The notes under the pieces were generated by a model. The model saw only the letters and a program-made list of their open reading frames with translations, was not told the origin of the DNA and did not search any database. From contig OY744463.1 in the NCBI GenBank assembly GCA_963556145.1, forward strand, positions 5,766,001-5,830,000: 64,000 nt of DNA, read 5' to 3'. The stretch is from Hygrocybe punicea. Its lineage: Eukaryota > Basidiomycota > Agaricomycetes > Agaricales > Hygrophoraceae. Below, in pieces: positions 46,800 through 58,679 of the stretch. Positions within the stretch are counted from its first letter, which is position 1; the number at the start of each line of letters is the position of its first letter. Made by a program: the position numbers and the translations under genes.

Positions 46800-47319
46800 G
46801 TTACATGAAATGAAGACTATTATGATTAATATAAAATTTAGCATACATTATGTAAAATTACCTTATATGGTTAGACTGGTCACATGTGACTATCACTGTT
46901 GAGATCAGCATAAAATTTGGTATATAATATCAGAAATTACCTTATATGGTTAGATTGGTTATATGTGACTGTCACACCTTACCTGAAATGGTTATGTTAG
47001 TCAGCAGCTCAATTTTCAGCTGATTCCGATAAGAATTGAAGTCAGTACGAATATTTTGAATATAATTTGAAGGTATTGTGTCTTTTCTGAGGCAACCCAT
47101 ATTTGGATGCTTATGTAAGCTTGTCCACACATGGCTAGGACCACATGTTATTTTTCAGTATAACAAGTAGAATCATATCTTTTGCCCAACAAAAAAGTCC
47201 CCTACATACGATCAACTTCATTAATTAATTAATCAATTAATTAATTAATTAATTACGAACCCTCACTGAACCAGGTCTGATAAAGAACGAGTCTTTTAAT
47301 AAATTAAAAGAACTCGTAA
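46800..47319 (-). promoter_or_regulatory. Subterminal region and H-end hairpin of Helitron A
   Basis: Contains the block CCTTATATGGTTAGACTGGT and the palindrome GTCACATGTGAC (near 46879), and a second, mutated copy, followed by the AATTAATTAATTAATT run and the terminal hairpin. This is the same order as in RCE-1, 3, 4 and 5, and it lies 5' of the Rep gene. Confidence 0.65.
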
Positions 47320-47324
47320 CCTTT

Positions 47325-47770
47325 CCACCTTCTGCCCCACCAGCCCCCATCTTTTTGACCACCAGGACAGCTCCCACCCCATTTTCGTCCAACCCCAGCC
47401 AGTACACCTTCCCCGTGCCACGTTTCCATGGAAAACAAGACAATAGGGGGTCTGGCGCCCTTGCTGCCATATTCTGCCCCAACAGGCCCTCCTTACTTTT
47501 CCTGACCACCAGGATGACCCATCCCGCCCCATTTTTGACCACCCCCAGCAAGTACACGCCCCCCGCACCTTGTTGCCATAGAAAATGCCAGGTCAGGGGG
47601 GTGGAAATGCCTTGTGTTTCTGCCCTCTGCCCCACCAGCACCCATCTTTTTTGACCACCAGGATGAACCCTCTCACACCACCCTCCGGCCAGCCCCTGCA
47701 CTTTGTTACCATAGAAAACGAGAGGAAAGGGGTTTTGAAGCCCATGTTTCCACCTTTTGCACCCCCTCCC
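47325..47770. repeat. 150-bp satellite, three units
   Basis: TTGACCACCAGGA recurs at about 47354, 47508 and 47651. Related in inverted orientation to the array at 18110-19330. Confidence 0.65.
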
Positions 47771-47904
47771 TCATCTTCTTTGTATCTAGTAATATATTTA
47801 AGTAGATACCCTTCTATCAATATATTTGTTTAGAGAAATGAATGCATGCATCTATTCAGGAAAATCCTTTCTGATTATAGTTGTTTTAGTAATTCATGAC
47901 ACTC

Positions 47905-48112
47905 CACTTTTTGCAATTGAGAAATTTTGACTTAGGGGAATTTCAAGTGCTGAATCTTGTATCTCATGAAATACTGCATGGATTGAGATGGTTATAGAGG
48001 GAAAGTTGTACTATTCTTTGAGGGCTACATACTGCTATAATTAGATTTGAACAATCTTTTGTACATGGTGAGCTGTGGATGAACTAAAAGGTAAACTGAC
48101 ACCCAAAGTGGT
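47905..48112. repeat. Single arm of a Tc1-type foldback MITE
   Basis: TCATGAAATACTGCATGGAT and GGTTATAGAGGGAAAGTTGT as in 27018-28845, with a T2-repeat-like start (TTTTGACTTAGGGGAATTTC). Confidence 0.55.
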
Positions 48113-48114
48113 AT

Positions 48115-48640
48115 TATCTGGAAGAAAAATCAGTTAGCATGGTCTGAAATGATGTGAATAATTATCTGACTACTTATCTGATGGCTTCTCAGATATATTG
48201 AAAGGCAATATAACATTTGTGCAACTCAGAAATCAATTAATAGCTGTTTTGCATGATGAGCATCCTGCAATGGGACCTGTTGGAATCAGTGTTGCCACTC
48301 TAGCCAAGGATCTTTTATATATAGATACCATAGTTGCATCTTCTCAGCATCAATGTACAAGGTCACCTTGTAAATTTACTGAAAAACCAGTGGACAATCA
48401 ACTTGATTATGTTTTACATGGAGAAACTTCAGTTCGAGAGTCTACTATGAATTGTCCCAACAAACATGTAGAAGATGTTTCAAGTGTCAATCTGATATGC
48501 AACAATTCTGGTTCTACAATAAAGTTCCACCTGTGTTTATTCTTGAATTTTCATGCATGGACATTGAGACCAGTCTGACACTTAAGTTGGAGACTGACAA
48601 AAGCATCAAGTTGTTGGGGTTGCAAGGAATTGTGTATTAG
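48115..48640 (+). pseudogene. Helitron USP-like domain fragment, frameshifted
   Basis: GNITFVQLRNQLIAVLHDEH, GPVGISVATLAKDLL and CTRS..CKF in one frame, then CFKCQSDMQQFWFYNKVPPV and LEFSCMDIETSLTLKLETD in another. Closest to 32630-33352. The nucleophile box is missing. An RCE G-end follows at 48748. Confidence 0.6.
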
Positions 48641-48702
48641 TGTTCCTCAATATGAGTTATAAGGTAATGGTAGGTCGGTGGAGGGTAAAGGATGGACCTT
48701 TG

Positions 48703-48748
48703 GGAAGAACTCGTTCATGCCATGCGAAGCACTGGCCCTCTAAACAAG
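48703..48748 (+). mobile_element. RCE G-end downstream of the USP-like fragment
   Basis: GGGAAGAACTCGTTCATGCC, then ATGCGAAGCACTGGCCCTCT and AAACAAG, host T48749. It lies 65 bp after the Helitron coding end, as expected for the 3' terminus. Confidence 0.65.
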
Positions 48749-48960
48749 TGATCACGTGACAAAATGAAGAAGTTTGTATGCATTTTGAGATTTTGAGAAT
48801 TACGTAGGTTTGTTTGACATGAGAATGTAATGATTTTTCTTCTTTGATTCGTTGTTATCTAATTATACATTCATTTTGTAGTGCTATATTCAAAATACCA
48901 TATATGGCATGTACATTCATCTATTCATCACGTGTATGTTTGATTTGCAACTTCCTAAAG

Positions 48961-50819
48961 ATGTCAATAATTGAACTTGCCTGGTCGTCCATTCGAGTTG
49001 GTGCTCTGGCCTATCATTCCAATCTGACTGGATGCAAGGTCATATTTACTCACAACAAGTCAAGGTAAAGTTTGTTACAATATAAATGTTTGCTATATAT
49101 TTCGTTAATATTTGGTGTTGTAGTCTCACTATGGATATTTTAAGTCCAAGATTCACAACTGTGGATGTTAGAATTGAACGAGAGGTTAATAATTGCAAGG
49201 TCGGTTAAGTTTTCAAATAGTGAAATGAACAATCTGTCAATCTCACTCATGATTGCGGAAATCACGAACTGCAGGTCACTGGGTTGAATGACGACAAAGT
49301 GAAGGTGCTCATCCTGGACATTACATTATCTCGTCCCATGGAACACAATGTTTCTTTATTTTGGGACAGACAAACTGATGGTTGGGTTATTATTTGGACC
49401 TGTTTTTGAAGCAAAATTTAATATGATTGCAGGTCATGTTTCTACTCACAAATTGGGCATCATATTTGCTACAGAGGATGCAAGTTGGCAAAATTCGAGT
49501 TATGAACAGCTCTTGGAAATCTTGAAGAGCATATTCAACTCCAATCAAATACTCATCATGAAGTAATCGTTGAAATGTTCTTTTTCTATTTTCCAAAAAA
49601 TATTGATTAATTTAGGACCGATGAAGAGTCACTGATGGAGTTCAAGAAAGAGAGGCCAGCATTGATTTCTGAGTGAATATCTCAATAGTTTCATTTAAAT
49701 CTTCACTGATTTGTAATTTTTAGTGACAATGGTTTGACTGTCATTGCCAAGTATGGGCATCGCGAATCCGTTCCCCTCATGTCATTTAACAGACTGGATA
49801 AAAATTGGTTGGATGATGAACTAATCAACTATGGAATTTAGTGAGTTTTGCAAATGTGTTTCTATGGATTTTTATTCCAACATATTGTAAAGTTACCTGA
49901 TTCATCAAGCAGAAGAACTGCAGAAAGGTTCAACAGTGGGCATTTACACCTATAATTCTTTCTTTCTTTCAAAGATCAAGTCAGCGTCATCGGTTTTTCC
50001 ATGTGTTTTGGTTAATCAAAGGCTATTAGATCAAATGGTATTCAAAGTGTTATGAGATGGGCGAAAAAGTTGGATATATTTTTGAAAGAATACTTGATTA
50101 TTCCTGTCTCAACAGGGTGAGCAGCAATGCATAGAAAATATTCAAACCTATTCATCAAAATCTAGGTCTCATTGGTATTTGTTAATCTTAGATCATCCTG
50201 AGCATTGCCTCTTCAAAAATGCCCATCACAATGAAATGTCCGTACAGCCCGTCGTTTATCCAGCTCTGAAATTTACTCAAATCCAACAGAAAAATATTTA
50301 TACTTAATTCATTGCGCTGGATGCTGCGTTACCGTGACTGCAAAATTATAGTGGAATGGTTAAAATTAATGGCCAAGGAAATTCGTCATGTTGAACATAT
50401 TAACCGTGTTTCTCATATACATGCAGAGGAAAGTGATATTCTTTTTTTTGGTTGGAATTATCTAACAACTACTATATCAACAGGTTCCGGCACAACCAAA
50501 TAATGATGACTGTGGGATTTATTTGCTGCATTTTCTGAGGATGTTCTTATCGAACCCAAGAAGATTTTGCACGATCATGAAGGTCAACCGATATCAAACT
50601 CATCTCAACTTTTTCGATTCATGAATCAATTTGCAGAATGAAAGCCTTTCAATCGAGGAGATTGATGATGCTTGGAAACATACAGCTGTCAAAAAGTTTC
50701 GTCAAGAACTGAAGCAGGCTCTTCGTAAACAAGCTGTTCAGAACTGGATTGATGGCAGAATAGTAATGGAAAACAATGACCACACTTCATCAGAGGAGCC
50801 AGAAATAGTTGATAACTAA
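48961..50819 (+). CDS. Ulp1-like (C48) cysteine protease, several introns
   Basis: Probably a SUMO-type protease. Exons read with fungal splice sites: MSIIELAWSSIRVGALAYHS (donor at 49066), then LTMDILSPRFTTVDVRIERE (49125-49183), later LDKNWLDDELINYG (the Ulp1 substrate-groove motif W-L-x-D) and, near 50483, QVPAQPNNDDCGIYLLHFL, which contains the catalytic Gln and Cys of C48 peptidases. The C-terminal exon ends EEPEIVDN at 50819. The catalytic His region (about 50000-50300) is hard to read and stops there need introns. I am confident of the family, not of the exon map or of function. Convergent with the JmjC-like gene. Confidence 0.55.
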
Positions 50820-51990
50820 ATGTTAATAAACTCATCAACATCTCAGGGTTAAACGCTTTGTTTTCATCTGGGATCACACCTCATGTGAAAGCAAGCACAG
50901 AACCCAATACACCTAGGTAGAAGAAGACCTGCGAATGCTCATTATTTCAAATTGGAGTAATAGATCAGGTTCAATGACCCATGCTGGGACAAAGACACCT
51001 ATGAAGGAGTCTGCGATAAATGCTACAAAACTAGTAGATGTCAGCTAGCCAAGTTAGTGGATGAGATGCATAAGCAACTCACCAGATGATTCGCATCATA
51101 TTCTCGTTGAGAAATTCTCAGGTGTATATACTCCCTGCCTGGTAATTCTCATTCAGGATTGTTAAGAAAAGATGGGCAAGTTCGGCGCATGGAAGAAGTA
51201 TGTTTGTTCGGAAACTTCTCAAAAAGTTCTATCCAAAGTATATAGAGCATACTCATAGCACAAACAGTTTGCAGTGGTATGCTTTCTGTTTCCTTGGCTA
51301 CATGAATGGCAAGAGTATATTTGTATATTTGTATATCTATGAAGGAAACAACGAACTCCCGTATATGTTGATGGAATGGAAGCTTTGATAGGATCGAAGT
51401 CTTGATCATATCTTATCATCTTTTACATATCTTATCGTATGTAAATAGAATATTTAATTATATAAAAATATTTGAATCTTCGGAATTTTCACAGGGCAAT
51501 ATTCAACACTAATCAGTTGTTCTATCACATAAACTGTTTGCTGAAAATAAACCATAAAAATCAAGTCGTTTTGGGGATAGATTCGTGAAATGAAATCATT
51601 CTGAATATTCAAATAATCATGTGACTGTTGTAGTCATCGATCTATAAGTGCTAAGTTAAATCTAGGAACTAATAATGCTTTCTGTTTTTAGGACATTTGG
51701 AGTCTTCGAGATCGTTGAGGGAGCCATGGACAACATGTCGGCGATCAACATCTGCACAGCCGTCGATCCTGATTAGATATCACTCTATTTATTTTACCTA
51801 TGGTTTTCGAACTTTTTCCAGGGGTCTTCGTGGTGTTGGAATCCCATCTCAGCATTGTGAAACAATCGGAAAAAACAAATTTCATAAAAATTGTACATGA
51901 GGTGCCGTAAAAAAAATGCTGCAGAATTTGAACACCTGAAAATCACTCCTGACGCCTGCGTTTCTTCTGGTGGTTTTCATCACCTGCTGA
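50820..51990. other. Intergenic between convergent genes
   Basis: AT-rich, with only short frames. A small exon-like piece near 51691-51775 (TFGVFEIVEGAMDNMSA) is unassigned. Confidence 0.4.
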
Positions 51991-51998
51991 TTCGCATT

Positions 51999-52967
51999 TC
52001 AGTATAACATATTTCGCATATCTTCAATGAGCCCACCTTGTGCATCGGAATGCTTTCGATGATGACCAGGTTTGCGATCTGAATGCTCCTTGTTTTCGGG
52101 ACCTGGATGTTCATCATGACTTTCGACGGAATCGATGTCAATGTCGGAATCTGTCGCATCTTTCCCGAATTCCCTGACAAGAAGTTTCACAGTTTCGTCA
52201 GCTTTCCCCTCCCAGCCGCGGCTCCCTCTGAGCTCTTCCCCTGAGGTCCAGAGATCCCCCCTCCAATGCATGTAACTGTAGCATATGTAAACCTCGGTTT
52301 TCCAAAATAAATGTCGTTGCGGTTTATCACTCACAATACGGAACCTTTCGATAGGAGTATCCCTTCGGCTTCCCACACATTTTTCCCAGCATTTTCGCTC
52401 GGTGTCCAATTCCGAGAATAAGCCCTGATGGTTCCTAGATCACCGGTTCTATCTGTTGCTTCATCTTTGCGCGATTTCATGACCACCCAATACTTCGCTC
52501 CGGTTTTGACAACAGCTACTGTTCCAAATCCATCGTCGTCGATATGTAGCCAGCTAGCTCGTTGTCCGTTTTGTTGCAGCAGTTCCCCAAATAATGTCAT
52601 CGTTAAGAGGTCGTTCACGAACAAAGCCGGCTCTGCCACGAGTTTCATGCCAAGCAACTTCGTGTGAAGCGAAAGCACTTCAATTCAGAAATTATGATTA
52701 ACTTGTATTCAAAATCTTGTAACTTCAACCAAAAATGCACTTACCGAAATTTTGGAGGTGGTTCTTGGCTTATATGACCCATGCGAAGGTCGAGATAGTT
52801 GAGCACCCGTTCATTTTTTGGATCGCTCACAGCAAGGAAAAGCTGCTCCAATGTCCCAGGTTTGTTCATGACACCTGGCTGCATCCACAATTCAGCCACT
52901 GATAATTATCATGTTAGTTGTCCATGTCGATGGAATAGCTAAAATATTTTACCTTGTACCGAGCGTG
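51999..52967 (-). pseudogene. JmjC-like gene, 3' part
   Basis: Continues the gene broken at 59990. The exon LNSTRSVQ is followed by an intron (about 52902-52955), then AELWMQPGVMNKPGTLEQLF and VLNYLDLRMGHISQEPPP, another intron, then DDIIWGTAATKRTTS and, one base out of frame, SWLHIDDDGFGTVAVVKTGA with KYWVV. The HxD (His-Ile-Asp) pair fits the iron site of JmjC/cupin oxygenases. A frameshift near 52556 and a short C-terminus lacking the second conserved His suggest a non-functional copy. The C-terminal tail is charged and ends at 51999. Confidence 0.5.
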
Positions 52968-53039
52968 TGGAATTCCACTTCAGGCTACCCCCAAACCTGA
53001 ACAACTAGTTACAACTCACCTCTAGTACTGAACCATCTA

Positions 53040-53220
53040 CATGTTGGTAAAAGTACTGGGCAGCCCTGGGACGAAACTATCGTCCCTGGGATGATACGTT
53101 GGGACGTCCCATTGTCCCTGGTCCGGTGTATGGGATGGCCCATGGGACGACATTTGGTGTTGTGGGATGTCCCATGGCACACATAAGGGGTGTCTGGGGG
53201 CATTTGGGACGTCCCTTCTG
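53040..53220. repeat. GGGACGTCCC palindromes, outer array (left arm)
   Basis: Several GGGACGTCCC / GGGATGTCCC decamers with short spacers; mirrored at 59725-59890. Confidence 0.75.
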
Positions 53221-53779
53221 TAGCTATTCAATAGAAATCTCAGAGTGATGACAGCATCTAATTATAAATTTCCAGGCCTTGTCATGGCCACTATGGGTAC
53301 CATGGGTGCTATGGCATAGTATAAGATTGTATATACTTATTCTTTTGAGAGTCACAGAGCTGATTGTCCTTCAAGGTCAGTGGCAGGGTGTGGAGATACA
53401 GCAGTTCTTTCCACATATAAAGACAGAAGGAGTGGGAGAGGAAAAGTGCTGGAGATGTTGGGTATTGAGATGGGATTGAGGGGGAGGATTGAGGGTGTGC
53501 TTCTAGTAAACCAATCCCTTGTGCATGTGGCAAGCTGAAGCTTGTAGGGGAGTAAGTGAGCAGAGCATGCATGATATATGAAGAAAAGTAGGGCTACATA
53601 TGCAGAGGAGGCTGAGCTGAAAATTAAACACGTGTATTATGAAGAGCATTTGATCAGGATATCAGTGGTTATTACATTATTGGCTGTGCATACAATGGCT
53701 GACTGGGAAGCAGATGCAGAGGAGAGATCTGAAATTAGAGTGTGTCTTGAGGACAGTGGACTTGGGTAAGGAGACATCT

Positions 53780-54480
53780 CACAGAGGTTTTATTGGGACA
53801 TCCCACAGGCTCATCTGGGATGTCCCTGTCAGCTTGCAGCTGAGGCTTTTGGACATCCCTGTCATCTTGTGTGACATCCCACCAAGGCTTTGGGAAGTCC
53901 CACAGCCTTGTCTGGGACATCCCTGCCAGCTTGTGGGACATCCCACAGCCTTGTTTGAGACATCCCTGTCAGCTTGTGGGACGTCCCAAAGCCTCGGTGG
54001 GACAACCCACAATCTTGTCTGGGACATCCCACAGCCTTGTTTGGGACGTCCCTGCCAGCTTGTGGGATGTCCCACTGAGGCTTTGGGATGTCCCACAGCC
54101 TTGTCTGGGACGTCCCTGTCAGCTTGTGGGACGTCCCTGCCAGCTTGTGGGACATCCCACCGAGGCTTTGGGATGTCCCACAGACTTGTCTGGGACGTCC
54201 CTGTCAGCTTGTGGGACGTCCCTGCCAGCTTGTGGGACATCCCAACAAGGCTTTGGGACATCCCACAGCCTTGTTTGGGACATCCCTGTCAGCTTGTGGG
54301 ACATCCCACCGAGGCTTTGGGACGTCCCACAGCCTTGTCTGGGACATCCCTGTCAGCTTGTGGGACGTCCCACAGCCTTGTCTGGGACGTCCCTGTTAGC
54401 TTTTGGGATGTCCCACAGTCAATTTGTGGGATGTCCCACAACCTGGTGTGGACATCCCAATGTACAGGCTTGTGGGACTG
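53780..54480. repeat. GGGACRTCCC tandem array (left arm)
   Basis: More than 25 near-palindromic decamers alternate with CACAGCCTTGTCT and TGTCAGCTTGT spacers. The frames of LWDVP / CQLVG repeats are by-products. The mirror array is at 58680-59190. Confidence 0.85.
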
Positions 54481-54726
54481 CCTGCTTGCTCAGCATCTGC
54501 TAAGTCATACAATAATAATCATTCCAATCCACATCTTACATAATTTTAAATAATTTACATTTAACAACTACTTAAAATAGATATAGCAAATCAAATCATT
54601 ATTTTACCTAAATACATGGTATTCTACTTATCAGGGGAGAGGCAGGGAGGTGGAGGTGGAGGAGAGGACAGGAGAGGGGGCAACGGCAGGGGCAATGGCA
54701 GGGGGTGGGCAAGGGGAGAAGGACAG

Positions 54727-54987
54727 TGTTGGAAGTGGTGATGTAGTAGTCACTTTCAACAGAGCTAAGATCCAATGGTTCCACCTAATGGCAGGTTAAT
54801 CAACACCGGAGCTACAGCACTACACAGTAGCGGATGGTTAAGAAGTGAACTAAGGTCTGCCTTAGGGTATATGTTAGATATCCTAACTCCCATTGTAACC
54901 GGTCACATAGCTCAGTTGGTAGAGCTACCCTCATGTATTGGGGAGGTCCCCGGTTCAAACCCTGGTGTGGCCACTATTTTCTTCACA
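54727..54987 (+). mobile_element. Solo-LTR-like insertion with 5-bp target duplication
   Basis: TGTTGGAAG ... CTTCACA (TG..CA ends), flanked by GACAG at 54722-54726 and 54988-54992. The opposite palindrome arm (about 58430-58450) has the empty site with a single GACAG (as CTGTC on plus). 261 bp, no coding. Confidence 0.7.
54901..54973 (+). other. tRNA-like sequence inside the solo LTR
   Basis: 73 nt with a full acceptor pairing GGTCACA / TGTGGCC, D-arm TAGCTCAGTTGGTAGAGC (A box) and T-arm GGTTCAAACCC (B box). The anticodon arm pairs poorly and position 33 is not T, so it is a tRNA-derived or degenerate sequence rather than a working tRNA gene. Confidence 0.6.
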
Positions 54988-55139
54988 GACAGGAGGTGGA
55001 TGGGAGGTGGGGGTGGCAGGGGGCAGGAGATAGGCAGGGGAGAAGGGGCAGGTTAGGAAGGGACAGACTAGGAGACAGTCAGGGGGAGAATGGAAAGGAG
55101 GAGGGAGGGGAAAGGAGGGGAAAAACCAACAAAATTCCA

Positions 55140-55970
55140 TACCGGTGTTCCCTGGTGTCCACACCCCTCCGCGTCCTCGTCCTTGTCCCCGTCCCCGTCG
55201 TCCTCGTGTTCGTCGATTGCGTCCCCATCCCCGTCCTCGCCGTCGTCCCGTCCCTGCCCTCGTCGTCCTCGTCCTTGTCCCCGTCCCCGTCCCCATCGTT
55301 TTCGTCCCTGTCCCTGTCCCTGTCCCTGTCCTGTCCCCGTCCCCGCCATCCTGGCCGTCCCTGTCCTCGTCGTTGCCGTTGCTGTCGTTGCCGTTGTCGT
55401 GGTCCCAGTCCCCGTCATTGTCGTTGTTGTCCTCGTTGTCCCTGTTGCCGCCATCCTCGTTGTCCCGGTCTCTGTTGTCCTCGTCATCCCGTTCCCTCGT
55501 CCCGGTCGTCCTCATTTCCGTCGTCCGTTGCCCCCGTCCCCGTTCCCGTGCTCGCTGCCCCCATCGCCATCCTCGTCGTCGTCCCCGTCGTCCCCGTTGC
55601 AGTCGTCCTTGTTGTCCCCGGCTCTGTGGTCGTCGTCCCGTTCCCCCGTCCCGGTCGTCTTCGTTTCCGTCGTCCGTCGTTCCCGTGCCCGTACCCGCTG
55701 TCCTCGTCTTCATTGCCCCTGCTCGTCATCATCTTCCCGTTGTCGTGGTTCCCGGTTCCCGTTGTCGTCTTCCCCTTTCGCGCCATGGCCGCGTTCGTTC
55801 GTTTACCCCGTATCCCTCACCCCCGTCGTCCCCGTTCTTGCTGCCGTGGTCGGCCTGGGTTGTCCCCGTTCTGGGCTGTGTCCTCCCTCCTTGTCGCCCG
55901 CATCCGCGTCCGCTTGTTGGCCTTGTTCGCGTTCGTTTGGCGCGAGGGTGCGGCAAAACTGTTTATTATT
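55140..55970. repeat. CCGTCGTCCTCGTC low-complexity array (left arm)
   Basis: Strongly C/T-rich on plus with 6- and 9-bp periodicity; mirrored as G/A-rich sequence at 57180-58260. The long Pro/Arg/Ser or Thr/Gly frames are artefacts of composition. Confidence 0.85.
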
Positions 55971-55974
55971 AATA

Positions 55975-56210
55975 ATTAGTTAGTAGAATAAATGAAAAAG
56001 ATAAATGGACGACTTACCTGGGGTGCTCTGGCATCCGCACCCGTTGTCGCGTCGTTGTTGAAAACGACAAGTCTTGTTGAACTCGTGCACGAGACTTTCA
56101 ACCGGAATTTGCCGATGTCCCAAACGGGGTCGAGTTGCCATATAGGGAAGGGTGGCTGGATTTTCTTATTATTATTACATGTACTACAACACCTCAATGG
56201 CCAGGGCAAG
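55975..56210 (-). pseudogene. Exon-like core piece of the palindrome, left copy
   Basis: A frame with PIWQLDPVWDIGKFRLK and STRLVVFNNDATTGADARAP, ending at a GTAAGTCGTCC splice donor. Repeated almost identically at 56927-57160 on plus. Looks like a captured host exon; no function recognised. Confidence 0.35.
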
Positions 56211-56552
56211 ACCCTGAAGAGATGTAGGTATGATACACCTACCCCGAGGGGAGTTTATGTATTTTATTTCATTTTATATGTGGAGATATTCACCATGTAT
56301 TTTATGCCTCTGCCAAAATTGGACCCTTAAACAGCTAACTTTGCGAGTACACGTCTGAAAAATCTAAAATTAATTCTAGGAGTGCTAGGTAAGGTATACA
56401 TTGTGTTCCAGACAAGTGCCTGGTAGTTGGTGGTGCAGGGAATGTGTTGTAGCCAAAATATGATGAACTTATCCCTCACATTCCATTCATGATTGTGTGT
56501 GCTTATACGGACTTTTGATTGTCTAGCCACAATGCAAAGATCCAACTCCATT

Positions 56553-56652
56553 NNNNNNNNNNNNNNNNNNNNNNNNNNNNNNNNNNNNNNNNNNNNNNNN
56601 NNNNNNNNNNNNNNNNNNNNNNNNNNNNNNNNNNNNNNNNNNNNNNNNNNNN
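56553..56652. other. Assembly gap (100 N)
   Basis: Exactly 100 N at the centre of the palindrome, so the true spacer length is unknown. CACAATGCAAAGATCCAACT occurs on both sides in direct orientation. Confidence 0.99.
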
Positions 56653-56926
56653 CCACAATGCAAAGATCCAACTCCCATTTTGGCTACAACACATTCCCTG
56701 CACCACCAACTACCAGGCACTTGTCTGGAACACAATGTATACCTTACCTAGCACTCCTAGAATTAATTTTAGATTTTTCAGACGTGTACTCGCAAAGTTA
56801 GCTGTTTAAGGGTCCAATTTTGGCAGAGGCATAAAATACATGGTGAATATCTCCACATATAAAATGAAATAAAATACATAAACTCCCCTCGGGGTAGGTG
56901 TATCATACCTACATCTCTTCAGGGTC

Positions 56927-57160
56927 TTGCCCTGGCCATTGAGGTGTTGTAGTACATGTAATAATAATAAGAAAATTCAGCCACCCTTCCCTATATGGCA
57001 ACTCGACCCCGTTTGGGACATCGGCAAATTCCGGTTGAAAGTCTCGTGCACGAGTTCAACAAGACTTGTCGTTTTCAACAACGACGCGACAACGGGTGCG
57101 GATGCCAGAGCACCCCAGGTAAGTCGTCCATTTATCTTTTTCATTTATTCTACTAACTAA
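56927..57160 (+). pseudogene. Exon-like core piece of the palindrome, right copy
   Basis: Inverted copy of 55975-56210 with the same 77-codon frame and donor. Confidence 0.35.
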
Positions 57161-57179
57161 TTATTAATAATAAACAGTT

Positions 57180-58260
57180 TTGCCGCACCCTCGCGCCAAA
57201 CGAACGCGAACAAGGCCAACAAGCGGACGCGGATGCGGGCGACAAGGAGGGAGGTCACAGCCCAGAACGGGGACAACCCAGGCCCACCACGACAACAAGA
57301 ACGGGGACGACGAGAATGAGGACGATGGGATAAACGAATGAACGCAACCACGGCGCGAAAGGGGAAGACGACGATGGGAACCGGGAACCACGACAACGGG
57401 AAGACGACAACGAAGACGAGGATGACGAGTAGGGCAGCGGGCATGGGGACCGGGACGACGACCGGGAGGGGGAACGGGACGACGAGGACCACGGAGCCCG
57501 CGACAACAAGGACGACGGCAACGGGAACGACGAGCACGACGGGGACGACGACGAGGATGACGACCAGGACAGTGAGCATGGGGACGGGGACAGGGACAAC
57601 GGACAACAGAAACAAGGACGACCGGGACGAGGGAACGGGACGACGAGGACAATGGACCCAGGACAGCAAGGACGACGCAACGGGGACGACGAGGATGACG
57701 GGGGCAACAGGGGCGACAAGGATTGGGACGACGTTGAGGATGACGACGAGGACAGGGACGACGTCGAGGATGACGACGAGGACAGCGAGCATGGGAACAG
57801 GGACGGGGGCAACGGACGACGGAAACGAGGACGACCAGGACGAGGGAACGGGATGACGAGGACAACGAGACCGGGACAGCGAGGACGACGGCAACAGGGA
57901 CGACGAGGACGACAATGACAACGACAACAATGGGGACTGGGACCACAACAACGGCAACGACGGCAATGGCAACGACGAGGACAGGGACGGCGAGGACGGC
58001 AGGGACGGCGGGGACGGGGACAGGGACAGGGACGAAAACGACGAGGACGAGGGCGACGGGGACGGGGACGAGGACGAGGACGGGGACGAGAATGGGGACA
58101 AAGACGAGGACGACGAGAACGGGGACGGGGACGACGGCAAGGACGGGTACGGGGACGAAAACGACGAACACGAGGACGACAGGGACGGGGACAACGACGA
58201 CGACGACGACGACGACGGGGACGGGGACGAGGACTGGGACAAGGCCGAGGGGTGTAGACA
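57180..58260. repeat. GACGACGGGGACG low-complexity array (right arm)
   Basis: Mirror of 55140-55970. It is longer than the left version, so the arms have diverged by repeat number. Confidence 0.85.
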
Positions 58261-58679
58261 CCAGGGAACACCGGTATGTAATTTTGTTGGGCCCTCCCTT
58301 TCCCTCCTTTCCCCTCCCCCTCCTCCCTCCTCCTTTCCATTCTCCCCCTGACTGTCTCCTAGTCTGTCCCTTCCTAACCTGCCCCTTCTCCCCTGCCTAT
58401 CTCCTGCCCCCTGCCACCCCCACCACCCATCCACCTCCTGTCCTTCTCCCCTTGTCCACCCCCTGCCATTGTCCCTGCCATTGCCCCCTCTCCTGTCCTC
58501 TCCTCCACCTCCACCTCCCTGCCTCTCCCCTGATAAGTAGAATACCATGTATTTAGGTAAAATAATGATTTGATTTGCTATATCTATTTTAGGTAGTTGC
58601 TAAATGTAAATTATTTAAAATTATGTAAGATGTGGATTGGGATGATTATTATTGTATGACTTAGCAGATGCTGAGCAAG

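Larger units (their letters stand above)
34427..47319 (-). mobile_element. Helitron copy A (autonomous type, 3' end lost)
   Basis: Its 5' end is an H-end hairpin finishing at 47319 and it is read leftward. It contains an AT-rich leader with GTCACATGTGAC palindromes (46840-47000), two 301-bp tandem repeats, then Rep, helicase and USP-like coding. A 3.2-kb foreign segment (about 36537-39740) sits in the helicase and RCE-5 truncates the 3' end. Without the foreign segment about 9.7 kb remains. Confidence 0.75.

Noticed and set aside
54901..54973. Functional tRNA gene
   Set aside because: Anticodon stem does not pair, position 33 is not T, the T-stem has a mismatch, and it lies inside an LTR-like insertion.
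54933..58548. Long Pro/Arg/Ser and Thr/Gly frames, up to 463 codons
   Set aside because: Produced by strand-asymmetric CCGTC/GACGG repeats that lack stops; mirrored in both palindrome arms.
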